From assembly GCF_017310015.1 (NCBI RefSeq), contig NZ_CP022297.1, positions 620,001 to 684,000 on the forward strand: 64,000 bases of DNA, given 5' to 3'. A program made the position numbers and the translations under genes. Positions 1-10,817 of the stretch are shown here, piece by piece. Within the stretch, counting starts at the first letter, position 1; the number at the start of each line of letters is the position of its first letter. The DNA comes from Marinobacterium iners (lineage in GTDB: Bacteria; Pseudomonadota; Gammaproteobacteria; Pseudomonadales; Balneatricaceae). The notes beneath the pieces are model-generated. The model was not told where the DNA came from and did no database searches. It worked only from the letters and a program-made list of their open reading frames with translations.

Positions 1-2579
1 CAACTGACCTGGACTTTACTCTGGCGCTGGCTGAAACTGATTTTCAGTGTGCCGGTTTCATCCTTGCCAGCCTCGAACCGCATGTGCGGTGTTTCCAGGC
101 CATGATCGACGGCATTGCGGATGATGTGCATCAGAGGGTCAGCCAGCTGATTCAAGATCTGACTGTCCATCATCACGCCTTCACCTTCAATTACCAGTCG
201 CGCCTGTTTGCCCGAGGCTCGGCAGGCTTGTCGCATGATGCGTTGCATGCGGGAGGTGATGCTTCTGACAGGCACCAATCGGGTGTTGAGTACGTTTTCC
301 AGAGACTCTTTCTGCAAGTTGGCCTGAGCCACGTGCAGTTCAGTGAGTTGCCTCAGTTGCTGAGCTGTCTGATGGTCAACTTCACGTACGTCAGCAACGG
401 CTTCCTGCAGCTGCGACAAGGTCGCGTGCATATCGTGATAACGGTCCATCTCCAACGGGTCAAAGTCCGTGTCACCTTCCTGCATGGAAGGTGTCAGGGT
501 GAAATGGTCGTGCAGTTGCTGCTCCAGATCAAACATCACTGTCTGCAGTACACGCTGGCGGTCTCGGTTGGAGCGGGTCAGGCGGCGCAGTTGCAGCAGG
601 CTGTCATCCAGCTGTGCGTTCAGCGTGCTTGACTCTCCGGTGATACGGAACAGATTGTCGAGGATACCGACCGGAACCCGTATCTGGTTATTGTCACGAG
701 ATTCCTGCTGAACCGGAGTGTTGAGCTGCGGCTCTGCTGCTTGAAACTCGGCCTGTTCGCGACGACGGTGGCGCTCTGCATCGTCGAGTGCTGCTGAAGC
801 ACACTCAACCCCCTCTGTCTGCAACCGGAAGAACCAGTTCATCAACTGCTGTAGCTGGGTCACGGCGGTTTCAGGCAGTTGACCGCCTTCGGTTACAGCC
901 TCGCTCATCTGGGCCAGACAGTCGGCTGCATCTGTCAGGTCCTGTGACAGCTGCTCACCGGGGAGCGTGGAGGTATCGGTCAATACTTCCAGAATGTCTT
1001 CAAGATGATGAGTCAAGTTGGCAAGGCCGCGTATGCCTGCCATGTTGGCCAGCCCCTTGATGGTGTGTGCGGCACGTTGTGCGCCCAGCAAACCGTTGAC
1101 ATCTCGATCACTTATCACAGCTTGCAGCTGTAGCTGGAACTCATCCACCAAAAGCGGCAACTCGGCGCACAGCATATCCATCAGCTGAAGATCTATTTCA
1201 TCACCTGTGCTCAGGTCAATATCGTCTGCTGTGGCGGTCTGAAGTTCTATTTGGTCCGGTGATCGGAGACTGGTTAGTGCCAGCAGTCCTGAAATAAAAG
1301 CGGCCTGCTGGGGGTCAGTATGAATAGGCAGGCAGTCATCACTGAGGCAATCAATCAGATCTTCTCGGATCAACTTGTCGGCCGGAGCGTCCAGGTGTCG
1401 ATGCAAAGCGCTGAGGCAGTGGGCAAAGTGGGTGCGGTTATAGTCGAAAAATTGTTCCGGATGCTGGCGAAAGAGGTCGAGGTTGGCGCCAAGACCCTGC
1501 AGCAGCAACTGGGCTCCAGTCAGATTGACGGTAGCGCAGGCGCGGCTCAAGGGCTGGAGGGCGTCCAGGCTGGTCTCCAATAGTGCCATAGTGTCGCTGG
1601 GTGGTTGTTGCCACTGCAGCTCCAATGCCTGCAGTGAACTCGTCAGCATGGCCATAATGCCCGGATCTACGGCGGGGCCATCCTGCTCCAGCAGCGACAT
1701 GTCCACCTCACAAAAGCGGTCGCCACTTCGGTGCTCATCAATGAATGGATCTGCATCGGCCTGTGTGTGATTTTCGGGCCCCTCGGGGGCGGCGGGCAAC
1801 GTCTCTTGAATAAGCTCTAACTGATCCTTTTGTTCACTCGGGTCCAGCGGTTCTGGCCAGCGTGGGTCGAGCAATAGATCCAGAATACTGATTGCCCGCT
1901 GTTGGTCAGGGTGTTGCAGCAGCTGTTGCAATGCAGACTGTAATTCAAGAACGGGAGTGGCATGAAGGGCTTCTACTCCCTCAACCCGTTCGGCCGCCAG
2001 GGCCACCAGGTCCGCTAATACCGGCGAATCCGCAGCAAGTGTTTCACTTAGCTCAGCCAGCCCCTCGGCCAGTGCCTCTGGGTCGTCAGCGTGCTCAAAG
2101 CAGTTCAATAACTGTTCTGAAGGCGTGCAGCTGTCCATGTCAGCTTGAGCCGCGATCGCGGCAGCTGTTTCGAGAGGAGCTGTAAGGCGACGCAGGCGTG
2201 GCCATTCTTCTTCCAACAGCTGTGGCAGTAACTCCAGATCCTGTGGGTCGAGTGGCGAGTCCCATACGTCTGTTAAATGCGCCTGCTGCACATATTCCAG
2301 CAGGCTTTTCGGCGTGTCCGCATTCAAGATCAGGCCCAGTTGGTGCAGCACACTCTCTGCCTGGTCCGGGCTCAGAGCTGCTCCCTGTTCAGCCTCGATC
2401 TGCTCTGCCAGCAGGGCCAACAGGTCGCCACATCCCGGCATCCCCAGATCGTGAAACAGATCTGCCAGCTGATTCATTTGCTCGCTGATACTGTCTGGCT
2501 CACTCCCGCTGTCGGTTTGAAGGCACTCAATCAGTTGCTGCAGCGACTCAAGAGCCGTCGTGCTTGTGGTCTGGTCCAT
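1..2579 (-). CDS. chpA: ChpA-type hybrid histidine kinase of the Pil-Chp pathway (5' part only)
   Basis: CheA-like kinase that would phosphorylate PilG and PilH to control type IV pili. The reading frame is open from the ATG at 2579 to the window edge (859 codons), so the gene continues outside. The first ~480 residues are acidic and Leu/Gln-rich, as in the degenerate Hpt-like region of ChpA/FimV-type proteins. A clear Hpt phosphotransfer motif (AAHTIKG, His505) follows. The last ~50 residues reach the N box of the HATPase domain (IIRNAVDHGLE, about residues 815-830). The catalytic G boxes, CheW-like domain and receiver are beyond the window. It starts 11 bp after the pilJ stop, so it belongs to the pilGHIJ-chpA operon. 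No pilK methyltransferase lies between pilJ and chpA. Assignment is firm from motif plus neighbours; the number of Hpt repeats is not resolved. Confidence 0.9.
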   Translation of the reverse strand, partial: MDQTTSTTALESLQQLIECLQTDSGSEPDSISEQMNQLADLFHDLGMPGCGDLLALLAEQIEAEQGAALSPDQAESVLHQLGLILNADTPKSLLEYVQQAHLTDVWDSPLDPQDLELLPQLLEEEWPRLRRLTAPLETAAAIAAQADMDSCTPSEQLLNCFEHADDPEALAEGLAELSETLAADSPVLADLVALAAERVEGVEALHATPVLELQSALQQLLQHPDQQRAISILDLLLDPRWPEPLDPSEQKDQLELIQETLPAAPEGPENHTQADADPFIDEHRSGDRFCEVDMSLLEQDGPAVDPGIMAMLTSSLQALELQWQQPPSDTMALLETSLDALQPLSRACATVNLTGAQLLLQGLGANLDLFRQHPEQFFDYNRTHFAHCLSALHRHLDAPADKLIREDLIDCLSDDCLPIHTDPQQAAFISGLLALTSLRSPDQIELQTATADDIDLSTGDEIDLQLMDMLCAELPLLVDEFQLQLQAVISDRDVNGLLGAQRAAHTIKGLANMAGIRGLANLTHHLEDILEVLTDTSTLPGEQLSQDLTDAADCLAQMSEAVTEGGQLPETAVTQLQQLMNWFFRLQTEGVECASAALDDAERHRRREQAEFQAAEPQLNTPVQQESRDNNQIRVPVGILDNLFRITGESSTLNAQLDDSLLQLRRLTRSNRDRQRVLQTVMFDLEQQLHDHFTLTPSMQEGDTDFDPLEMDRYHDMHATLSQLQEAVADVREVDHQTAQQLRQLTELHVAQANLQKESLENVLNTRLVPVRSITSRMQRIMRQACRASGKQARLVIEGEGVMMDSQILNQLADPLMHIIRNAVDHGLETPHMRFEAGKDETGTLKISFSQRQSKVQVS

Positions 2580-2590
2580 GACGACCCCCT

Positions 2591-4399
2591 TTACTCGGCC
2601 TGCTGCAGCTTGAATACGCTTATGGAGCGTTGCAGTTCATCGGCCGCGCCAACCAGTCGTTCAGACAACTGTTTCTGCTGCAGCATCTCGGTATTGGTTG
2701 CGTGTGTGAAGTCGTTAATGCTGCCAGCACGCTGGCGCAGATTCTGGGCCAGCTTTGCCTGGCCGGTTGCGCTTTGCGCAATACGTACCACGGACTCAAC
2801 CAGGGACTGGGTCGTTTTGCGGGTTTCTTCCATACGTTCACCCGCCTGTTCGGCCAATCGTGTACCGGATACCACATCTTCAATTACGGTGTTTATGACG
2901 TGAATGGTATCAGCAGTTTCCAACTGAATATTGTTAACTAGGCTTTCGATCTCGGCGGTCGCTTCACGTGAGTTTTCAGCCAATCGCTGCACCTCATCAA
3001 CAACAACCATCAGACCGCGGCCGGCCTCGCCTGCCGAAGCGGCATGCATACTGGCGTTCAATGACAAAATGTGGGTTCGTTCGGAAATGTTGTTGATCAG
3101 GCTGATAATACCGCCTATCTCCTGTGAACGTTCTCCCAGACGTTTGATGCGTTTCTCGGCCTCATGGATCGTCTGGCGAATCTTGTTGATACTGGCTACT
3201 GTTGCCGAAACGGATTCCTTGGCATTTTCTGTCGTATTGATCGCCTTTTGAGAGGCACTGTTGGTAACGGCTGCCAATTTGGCAATCAGTTGCATCGCCT
3301 GAATGGCTGAATCAAGGCCTTGCAGTGTTTCGTTGATCTGCTCCTGTTCTTTACTGGCGTGCAGAAGCACCGCTTCCGACTGTGTTTTAACCTGTACCGA
3401 GGTGCTGTTGACCTCAGAGGTGACCGCGCTGACTTCACGCAATACGTTTTCAATCGAGTTGGTCAGCTGGTTGATGGAGTCCGCCACTGCACCGGTGATA
3501 TCTTCTGCAACCGGTACGCGTACAGTCAGGTCACGCTGACTGATCTTGAATACATTCTGAATCAGCTGAATGATTGAGTCGTTCAGTTTCTTGTTTTCTT
3601 CCGACTGGCGGGCAATTGCCGCCTCCTTTTCATCCAGCAAACTGTTCAGTACGCTTGCCATTTGTCCAAGTTCATCGCGGCTTTCCAACTCTGTACGTGC
3701 ATCGGTATCACCATTGCGTACTGCATTTACAGTGGCGTAGAGTTTGGCAATCGGATCCAGAACGCCGTGCTTGACGATTGCCATGGCGGCGATAAGGGCG
3801 AAGCAGAGCAGTAGCAATGATCCAAGAAACAGTTTGAGCATTTCCGTCTTGGCTTCGTTGCGTTGGGCAATGGCTTCAGCACTGTAGATGTCCGGCAGCA
3901 GTTTCAGCACGATGTTTTCATGCTGCAGCGTGGCGAAAATGGGGCCGAACGCCTTTTGCAGCCGGAGTACCCGCTCCTTGCGTGGGGCTGACGAGGCTTT
4001 AACAGCCCTCAGCTCTGCCAGAGCATGCTCAATGTCCAGTGTAGAAAGGCGATCTTTCAACTCATCGCCCCCGGGCAAATTGGTCAACAGAGCCGGTAAT
4101 TTCTCAAGTTGAATAAAAAAGGCTCGAGTACTGTTTTCAAGCGTATTCAGAGACGCCACCGAAAGGGTCAGGCGAGCCCGCGTAAATGCCAGCTGCGCTT
4201 CATTGAGTTGCTGTGTCAAAACGGAAGCGACATTCGACACGGCACGGGTTTCAGCGTCAATGCGTTGCGATTCCTCATCAATAACGATGGTACGGTAGTA
4301 GGCAATTGCGATGGCTACCATACAGATGAGCAGCATAATGCCTGCTATCGCAAACTTGGTGCTTATCCGTATGCCTTGCAGGTTCCGTGAAGAAGTCAT
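2591..4399 (-). CDS. pilJ: PilJ-type methyl-accepting chemotaxis protein
   Basis: Membrane receptor that feeds the ChpA kinase in twitching motility control. 602 residues: first membrane segment about 15-35, periplasmic part to about 189, second membrane segment about 190-210, HAMP about 212-265, then a long helical signalling domain. The signalling tip (NNISERTHILSLNASMHAAS) is the divergent PilJ form rather than the canonical MCP tip. Glu/Gln-rich helices flank it. The ATG at 4399 has an AAGGGA stretch just upstream. It lies between pilI and chpA in the same orientation with short gaps. The receptor class is certain; the PilJ name rests on its place in the pil-chp cluster and the atypical tip. 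Confidence 0.92.
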   Translation of the reverse strand: MTSSRNLQGIRISTKFAIAGIMLLICMVAIAIAYYRTIVIDEESQRIDAETRAVSNVASVLTQQLNEAQLAFTRARLTLSVASLNTLENSTRAFFIQLEKLPALLTNLPGGDELKDRLSTLDIEHALAELRAVKASSAPRKERVLRLQKAFGPIFATLQHENIVLKLLPDIYSAEAIAQRNEAKTEMLKLFLGSLLLLCFALIAAMAIVKHGVLDPIAKLYATVNAVRNGDTDARTELESRDELGQMASVLNSLLDEKEAAIARQSEENKKLNDSIIQLIQNVFKISQRDLTVRVPVAEDITGAVADSINQLTNSIENVLREVSAVTSEVNSTSVQVKTQSEAVLLHASKEQEQINETLQGLDSAIQAMQLIAKLAAVTNSASQKAINTTENAKESVSATVASINKIRQTIHEAEKRIKRLGERSQEIGGIISLINNISERTHILSLNASMHAASAGEAGRGLMVVVDEVQRLAENSREATAEIESLVNNIQLETADTIHVINTVIEDVVSGTRLAEQAGERMEETRKTTQSLVESVVRIAQSATGQAKLAQNLRQRAGSINDFTHATNTEMLQQKQLSERLVGAADELQRSISVFKLQQAE

Positions 4400-4430
4400 A
4401 TCTGTTCCCTTGAAACGTATTGTTGGCTTT

Positions 4431-4955
4431 TTATTGTTGTTTGGAGGGTTGAAATTGCAGCTTTAAATGGTTCAGCAGCGCCGTGTGGTCAATTTCGTAC
4501 CACCGTTGCCCGTTTTGTTGCCATGCTTGGCTGATAAAGGATGACAGGTTTGCGGGCTGATCGGTGGCGTTGAGATGTTCGACAGAGGAGAGGTCTGTTA
4601 ACACGGTTGGCAGAGTCGGAATCATAAATCCTGCTGTATTGGGGTGAGCATCCAGCAGCAGAATCCAGAATTCTCGTTTCTGTCCTGCCCTGGGAGTGTT
4701 CGTGTCAAGGTAACGTGCCAGGTCATAGACCGGAACGGCATGGCCGCGATGATTGATAAACCCGGCAAACCAGTCGGGGCAGTCTGGCAAGGCGCAAATG
4801 CTCTGCTTTGCCGCCAGTTCGCAGTACGTACCTGGCTGTAAAAGGAAATGATGGCCGCTAAGGCTGAAGCCGTGACGAATCTCACCAGATGCTGCTGCCG
4901 TTGTAGCCATGTCGGCTTGCAGCAGTCGGTCAAGCGTACTGTTGATATCGTCCAT
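4431..4955 (-). CDS. pilI: PilI, CheW-like adaptor
   Basis: Cytoplasmic coupling protein that links the PilJ receptor to the ChpA kinase. 174 residues with a CheW fold, including the conserved segment WFAGFINHRGHAVPVYDL (about residues 62-79) that corresponds to the G-x-hNxRG-x-hPVhDL core of CheW. The start is set by CAGGAG a few bases before the ATG at 4955. It is 12 bp downstream of pilH and 31 bp upstream of pilJ on the same strand, so it is co-transcribed. Length agrees with PilI of pseudomonads. Confidence 0.92.
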   Translation of the reverse strand: MDDINSTLDRLLQADMATTAAASGEIRHGFSLSGHHFLLQPGTYCELAAKQSICALPDCPDWFAGFINHRGHAVPVYDLARYLDTNTPRAGQKREFWILLLDAHPNTAGFMIPTLPTVLTDLSSVEHLNATDQPANLSSFISQAWQQNGQRWYEIDHTALLNHLKLQFQPSKQQ

Positions 4956-4967
4956 GATGCTCTCCTG

Positions 4968-5333
4968 TCAGCTGAAGGCCTTGACCTGATCCAGTATGTC
5001 CTGATCAGAAAACGGCTTGGCGACCAGTGCACTCGCACCCTGTAACTGCGCCCAAACCCGGTCTGCCTCCTGGTGCTTGCTGGATACGATAACGACTGGA
5101 ATAGAACGGGTGCTTTCGGCGCTGGTGATATGCCGGCAGGCAGAAAAGCCGTCCACCTCGGGCATTACAATATCCATGAATATCAGATCGGGCTTTTCCT
5201 GCTCAGCCAGGGTGATGCCTTGCTGGCCGTTTTCGGCGACAAGAATCTTGGCGCCGGTTGTCTGAAGAATGGTTTTCAGGTGCTGCTGTTGAACAGGATC
5301 GTCTTCTACAATCAGGATTTTGTTGATGGCCAT
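4968..5333 (-). CDS. pilH: PilH single-domain response regulator
   Basis: CheY-like receiver of the twitching chemotaxis pathway, thought in pseudomonads to act on pilus retraction or as a phosphate sink. 121 residues and only a REC domain: acidic pocket E10-D11-D12, phospho-acceptor Asp54 in FMDIVMP, Ser/Thr switch in VIVSSK and the conserved Lys in VAKPF. It follows pilG by 32 bp and precedes pilI by 12 bp. No output domain. The PilH versus PilG distinction follows gene order (second receiver of the operon). Confidence 0.92.
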   Translation of the reverse strand: MAINKILIVEDDPVQQQHLKTILQTTGAKILVAENGQQGITLAEQEKPDLIFMDIVMPEVDGFSACRHITSAESTRSIPVVIVSSKHQEADRVWAQLQGASALVAKPFSDQDILDQVKAFS

Positions 5334-5365
5334 GGCAGATATCTTACTCCGGTAGATGAAACGCG

Positions 5366-6229
5366 TTATTTTCTGAATTCGCTGACCCAGCGGGAAACAC
5401 GCCGGATCACTTTTTGGAACTCGGCATGCTCGATGGGCTTGGTCAGGTAGGTTGAAGAGCCAGCCATGATTCCCTTGACCTCATCCAGAGGAGATGTTTT
5501 CGATGACAGCATGATGATCGGTGTTTTCTTCAATGCTGGCATGGATCGCATGCGAGTACAGGTCTCAAAACCATCGATGCCAGGCATCATGATGTCGAGG
5601 AAAATAAAGTCATAATGGTTGTCGGCCACCTTGGCCAGAGCCGATTCACCATCATCGGCAAAGTCCAGATTTACTGGGTGATCCAGCTGTTGCAGTTCCC
5701 TGGCAAGCATCTGCTGCATTGGGTGGCTGTCGTCCACGACCAGAACGGCATAGGACGCATCAGTCACCGTCTCAGGGGCGGTATCTTTCAGCTTCTGGAC
5801 CTCAGCGATGCGGGCGTCGTATTTGCTGAACGGGTTCTCCGTTTCCGCCTGGACATCAAGATCAATGGCATCCGGCTCAGAAAGTGGCCTTTCAGTGGGT
5901 TCGGCTACAGGTGTAGAGAGTGACGGTTCAAACGGTTGGTACTGTTCCAGTGTACGGATGACGCGGGATGAGATCAGAGGTGATTTGATGTGAGGCAAGC
6001 TGCTGTCATTTGGGCGGGCTTTGCTGACCAGGATCACCCGGCGGTGATATTCCTGTGGCAGTTCTGAAACCGCCGGTTGCTGCAGTAGCTCTGGCCCGAA
6101 CACGAGAAGAAGGTCGGGTAACTCATTCTGATCAAAACTTACGAGCACAAGCGGCCGTTTTGACAGGCTGAGAATTTTTTCCAGTTTTTTCAGCTGATCA
6201 GAGGGGAAACCCAGCGTCCCTATCTTCAT
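5366..6229 (-). CDS. pilG: PilG-position response regulator with long N-terminal extension
   Basis: First gene of the pil-chp operon, expected to stimulate pilus extension when phosphorylated. The C-terminal ~125 residues are a complete receiver: VVDDS acidic pocket, phospho-acceptor in FIFLDIMMPGIDG, MLSSK and a Lys in YLTKP. Unlike the ~135-residue PilG of pseudomonads, this protein has 287 residues. Its first ~150 resemble a degenerate alpha/beta (receiver-like) segment followed by a Pro/Glu-rich linker (about 105-140). The extension is in frame with no internal Shine-Dalgarno that would force a shorter start. PilG is the best name by position; the extension's role is unknown. Confidence 0.8.
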   Translation of the reverse strand: MKIGTLGFPSDQLKKLEKILSLSKRPLVLVSFDQNELPDLLLVFGPELLQQPAVSELPQEYHRRVILVSKARPNDSSLPHIKSPLISSRVIRTLEQYQPFEPSLSTPVAEPTERPLSEPDAIDLDVQAETENPFSKYDARIAEVQKLKDTAPETVTDASYAVLVVDDSHPMQQMLARELQQLDHPVNLDFADDGESALAKVADNHYDFIFLDIMMPGIDGFETCTRMRSMPALKKTPIIMLSSKTSPLDEVKGIMAGSSTYLTKPIEHAEFQKVIRRVSRWVSEFRK

Positions 6230-6766
6230 GTACTATCCCTGCTCGTCGGTCGCTCTACCAGTAGGAGTCAGAACGATTATTATTGTCGTGCTTTTGTATC
6301 AACCGATTGGTATGGGTTTTTAAAGCATAAAACAGAAGATGGCAACAGTGCGGTGGATAATTGTAATGCTGCTTAAGGGTTGTGTAGCAATATAAAGACT
6401 TTTTGTGGAAATAGGGCATCCCGCGAATTCAACTCCCAAGCAAAACAACAGTAGACTGTATAAATTGATTCAGGGCTGGCATCAGTTTGTAGTGGTCAAT
6501 CAATCATTCACAAACACCCGGGAGGAGTCCGGCATAGAGCTACCGAAGGGGCAAAGGACTCACGTATTGCAGTAACTTAAGTGAGGGAACTTTCGACCGT
6601 CCGCATGGATAGAGGTCAAATTTTGAATTTGAGGTAGGTGTTTCTTGCTTTTGGTTCAGTGGTTTCGGAAAAGCCCTGTGCTATGAGATCTGCGAAATTG
6701 TACCGGCGATGGACCGGAGGGAAGGGGCCTTGGGGTGACAGAATTCGCCTAAGTGATTGAAAATAA
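6230..6766. other. Non-coding interval between pilG and the CAU tRNA
   Basis: No protein-coding frame of convincing quality. The 6230-6400 part is AT-rich and should carry the pilG operon promoter (minus strand), although no consensus box stands out. The 6511-6645 part holds nested inverted repeats listed separately. GGA trinucleotides are frequent between 6520 and 6725. Confidence 0.6.
6511..6645. ncRNA. Candidate structured RNA (class unknown)
   Basis: Nested complementary segments suggest a folded RNA: AAACACC (6512-6518) with GGTGTTT (6637-6643) closes the region; GAGTCC (6525-6530) pairs with GGACTC (6556-6561); TCAAATT (6616-6622) and AATTTGA (6626-6632) form a 7-bp hairpin with a 3-nt loop. 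The plus strand contains CCGAAGGGGCAA (6543-6554), matching the glycine riboswitch core, but the paired CUCUCAGG element is absent and no gene follows on that strand. Strand and function are uncertain. Confidence 0.3.
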
Positions 6767-6843
6767 TGGTGGGCCTTCCGGGACTTGAACCCAGGACCTG
6801 CCGATTATGAGTCGGATGCTCTAACCAACTGAGCTAAAGGCCC
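6767..6843 (-). tRNA. tRNA with CAU anticodon, probably tRNA-Ile2
   Basis: Complete cloverleaf on the minus strand: acceptor GGGCCTT/AAGGCCC, D arm GCTC/GAGC, anticodon loop CTCATAA, variable loop AGGTC, T loop TTCAAGT, and encoded CCA (6767-6769). The anticodon-stem sequence (CCGA/TCGG with a non-Watson-Crick 27-43 position) resembles the E. coli ileX/ileY type more than elongator Met, so the C34 is probably lysidine-modified by TilS. Elongator tRNA-Met is the alternative. It lies directly downstream of the rpoD terminator. Confidence 0.85.
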
Positions 6844-6846
6844 CAA

Positions 6847-6883
6847 AAAGAGCGCCAATGATACCATTTCCGGTCATTGGCGC
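6847..6883 (-). terminator. Rho-independent terminator of rpoD
   Basis: Perfect 10-bp stem GCGCCAATGA (6852-6861) with TCATTGGCGC (6874-6883) and a 12-nt loop. Read on the minus strand it is followed by TCTTTTT. It sits 21 bp after the rpoD stop and just before the tRNA. Confidence 0.8.
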
Positions 6884-6904
6884 AATACTATTGAAATGAA
6901 GTAC

Positions 6905-8761
<1,857 letters not shown>

Positions 8762-8818
8762 AGAGCCCCTGCGACGAATGAATGCTGGTGTGACGGATGG
8801 CGTAAAAATAAGCGCAGT

Positions 8819-8850
8819 ATTATACCTGTTTGCCGACGTTGCGGCTACAG
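8819..8850 (-). promoter_or_regulatory. Possible internal promoter of rpoD
   Basis: A perfect TATAAT lies on the minus strand at 8824-8819, about 58 bp before the rpoD start, inside the 177-bp dnaG-rpoD gap. No good -35 hexamer is seen 17 bp upstream, so this rests on the -10 box and position only. Confidence 0.35.
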
Positions 8851-8938
8851 CTGGTCTTTACTGCACTGCAGGCATATACCTGAGTTGGTATGAGAATAGA
8901 CCAGAAATCAGACGCTTGCAGAAAAAAGCAAAAAACCT

Positions 8939-10780
8939 TCATGGTTGGCGGCTTTGCAGTAGCTGCTGCAGCTCGCGTTTCTCATCATCGGTTAATGGGG
9001 CCTGACGCGATTTTTTCAAGAGCTGGTCAAGCAAAGTCTCATGGCGACGGCCCAACAGGCGGTTGAGAGTGTCCTCCAGCAGGCGTGCAGCGTCCACATC
9101 ACCCATCACCGGGTCCAGGTGTGAGATCTCATTCAGCAACATCAGATCGGCGCGATGGTCGGGGTCGTCCTGCCAGTCAACCAGCAGCGTGCCGAGAGAG
9201 CCTTCAGGTTCCTGCTGTAGATAATGCAGCAGTCGGATCAGTACGCCGATGTTGGTTTCACTAATGCTGACAAAGTCGGCCGCTGGTGCTGTAGAGCGAG
9301 CCAGGTCTGGTCGGTGCAGCAGGATGGAAATGGCCTGATTGACTAGGTTGCGATGCTCGCTTTGGGTTGGTTTGTTGCGTACAGATGCTGGTCGTACTTG
9401 CTGGTAAGGGTTGGGCGTGGAAGCCGGCTGCGAGCCTTTCTCTGCACTGATTGGTGCTGGCGTGCTGGTTGCTTGGTGCAGGTCGATAACGCTGCTGATC
9501 TGTTCCAGTGACAGCCCGGTGATTTCACAGATGCGATCCAGCATCATTTGCTTCAACAGGCTGGGCTGCATCGACTGGATGAGCGGCAGGGCCTGGTTGC
9601 TGAAACGGGCGCGGCCATCCATGCTGCTCAAATCGGCTTCATCTGACAGTTGTCGGAAGAAGAACTCACTCAGCGGCAGGGCCTGGTTTACTCGCTGGGA
9701 AAAAGCCGTTTCGCCTTCGCGGCGAACCAGTGTGTCAGGATCTTCGCCATCGGGAAGAAACAGGAATCGAGCTTCCTGGCCGTCACGAATCACTGGCAGT
9801 GTAACGCCCAGTGCGCGTTGGGCTGCCTGGCGCCCGGCTGCATCGCCGTCGAAGCAGAAGATCACCTCGGGTACCAGCTTGAACAGGCGCTCAAGGTGTT
9901 GCGCAGTGGTTGCGGTTCCCAGTGTGGCGACGGACCAGTGGATGCCGTGCTGGGCCAGGCTGACCACGTCCATGTAGCCCTCGACAATCAGCAGTCGTTC
10001 CAGCTGATTGCTGTGCTTGCGCGCTTCATACAGTCCGTAGAGTTCACGCCCCTTGTGGAAGGTCGGTGTTTCCGGCGAGTTCAGGTATTTTGGCTTGTCG
10101 TCGCCCAGAACGCGTCCGCCGAAGCCGAGTACACGCCCGCGCACATCCCGGATTGGAAACATGATACGGTCACGAAAACGGTCGTAATAGCGTTGCTTGT
10201 CTTCGTTGTGGATCACCATGCCGGACTGCTCCAGCAGGGGGGCGGCATTCTCCAGATGAGCAAAGTGTTGCAACAGATTGTCCCAGCCCGGAGGAGCGTA
10301 GCCGATACCGAAAGCCGCGGCGATCTGGCCGCTGAGGCCTCGCTGCTTCAGGTAGCCGATGGCGCGCTCGCGCTCGGAGGAGCTGCGCAGCATGTCCTGA
10401 AAGTAACGGTTGGAGTGCTCCAATGCTTCAAACTGGCGCTTGATCTCCTGTTCGCGCTGATGGTCGGCAGGTCGGCCTTCATCTCGGGGAACGTCGACAC
10501 CGGCGAGTTTGGCCAGTTCTTCTACGGCTTCGGGGAAGTTGAGACGATCATATTCCATCAGGAAGCCGAGCGCGTTGCCGCCGGCGCCGCAGCCGAAACA
10601 ATAATAGAACTGTTTGTCGGGGCTTACCGAAAAGGAGGGGCTCTTTTCCTTGTGGAAAGGACAGAGGCCAGAGTAATTCTTGCCGGCGCGCTTGAGCTTT
10701 ACGCGGCCGTCTATCACGTCAACAATGTTGACGCGTGCAAGGAGGTCGTCAATGAAGTGTTGGGGTATTCGACCTGCCAT
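8939..10780 (-). CDS. dnaG: DNA primase DnaG
   Basis: Makes RNA primers at the replication fork. 613 residues: N-terminal CHC2 zinc finger (CPFHKEKSPSF ... YYCFGCGAGG, about residues 40-67), TOPRIM catalytic core (LLIVEGYMDVVSL near 265 and FDGDAAGRQAA near 310), then a C-terminal DnaB-helicase-binding helical domain from about 450. A Ser/Pro/Thr-rich linker (about 435-470) precedes the helicase-binding part. It follows yqeY by 37 bp in the macromolecular synthesis operon. Length and domain order are normal. Confidence 0.98.
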   Translation of the reverse strand: MAGRIPQHFIDDLLARVNIVDVIDGRVKLKRAGKNYSGLCPFHKEKSPSFSVSPDKQFYYCFGCGAGGNALGFLMEYDRLNFPEAVEELAKLAGVDVPRDEGRPADHQREQEIKRQFEALEHSNRYFQDMLRSSSERERAIGYLKQRGLSGQIAAAFGIGYAPPGWDNLLQHFAHLENAAPLLEQSGMVIHNEDKQRYYDRFRDRIMFPIRDVRGRVLGFGGRVLGDDKPKYLNSPETPTFHKGRELYGLYEARKHSNQLERLLIVEGYMDVVSLAQHGIHWSVATLGTATTAQHLERLFKLVPEVIFCFDGDAAGRQAAQRALGVTLPVIRDGQEARFLFLPDGEDPDTLVRREGETAFSQRVNQALPLSEFFFRQLSDEADLSSMDGRARFSNQALPLIQSMQPSLLKQMMLDRICEITGLSLEQISSVIDLHQATSTPAPISAEKGSQPASTPNPYQQVRPASVRNKPTQSEHRNLVNQAISILLHRPDLARSTAPAADFVSISETNIGVLIRLLHYLQQEPEGSLGTLLVDWQDDPDHRADLMLLNEISHLDPVMGDVDAARLLEDTLNRLLGRRHETLLDQLLKKSRQAPLTDDEKRELQQLLQSRQP

Positions 10781-10817
10781 GTTCGCTCCGCTGCGGACAG
10801 GTCAGCGTATGCGGACC

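Noticed and set aside
6511..6645. A firm glycine riboswitch call
   Set aside because: Only the core 12-mer matches; the paired CUCUCAGG element and a downstream glycine-related gene are missing. Kept as an unclassified candidate.
6767..6843. Calling the CAU tRNA elongator tRNA-Met
   Set aside because: The anticodon stem and the 27-43 position fit the Ile2 type better, although Met cannot be excluded by eye.
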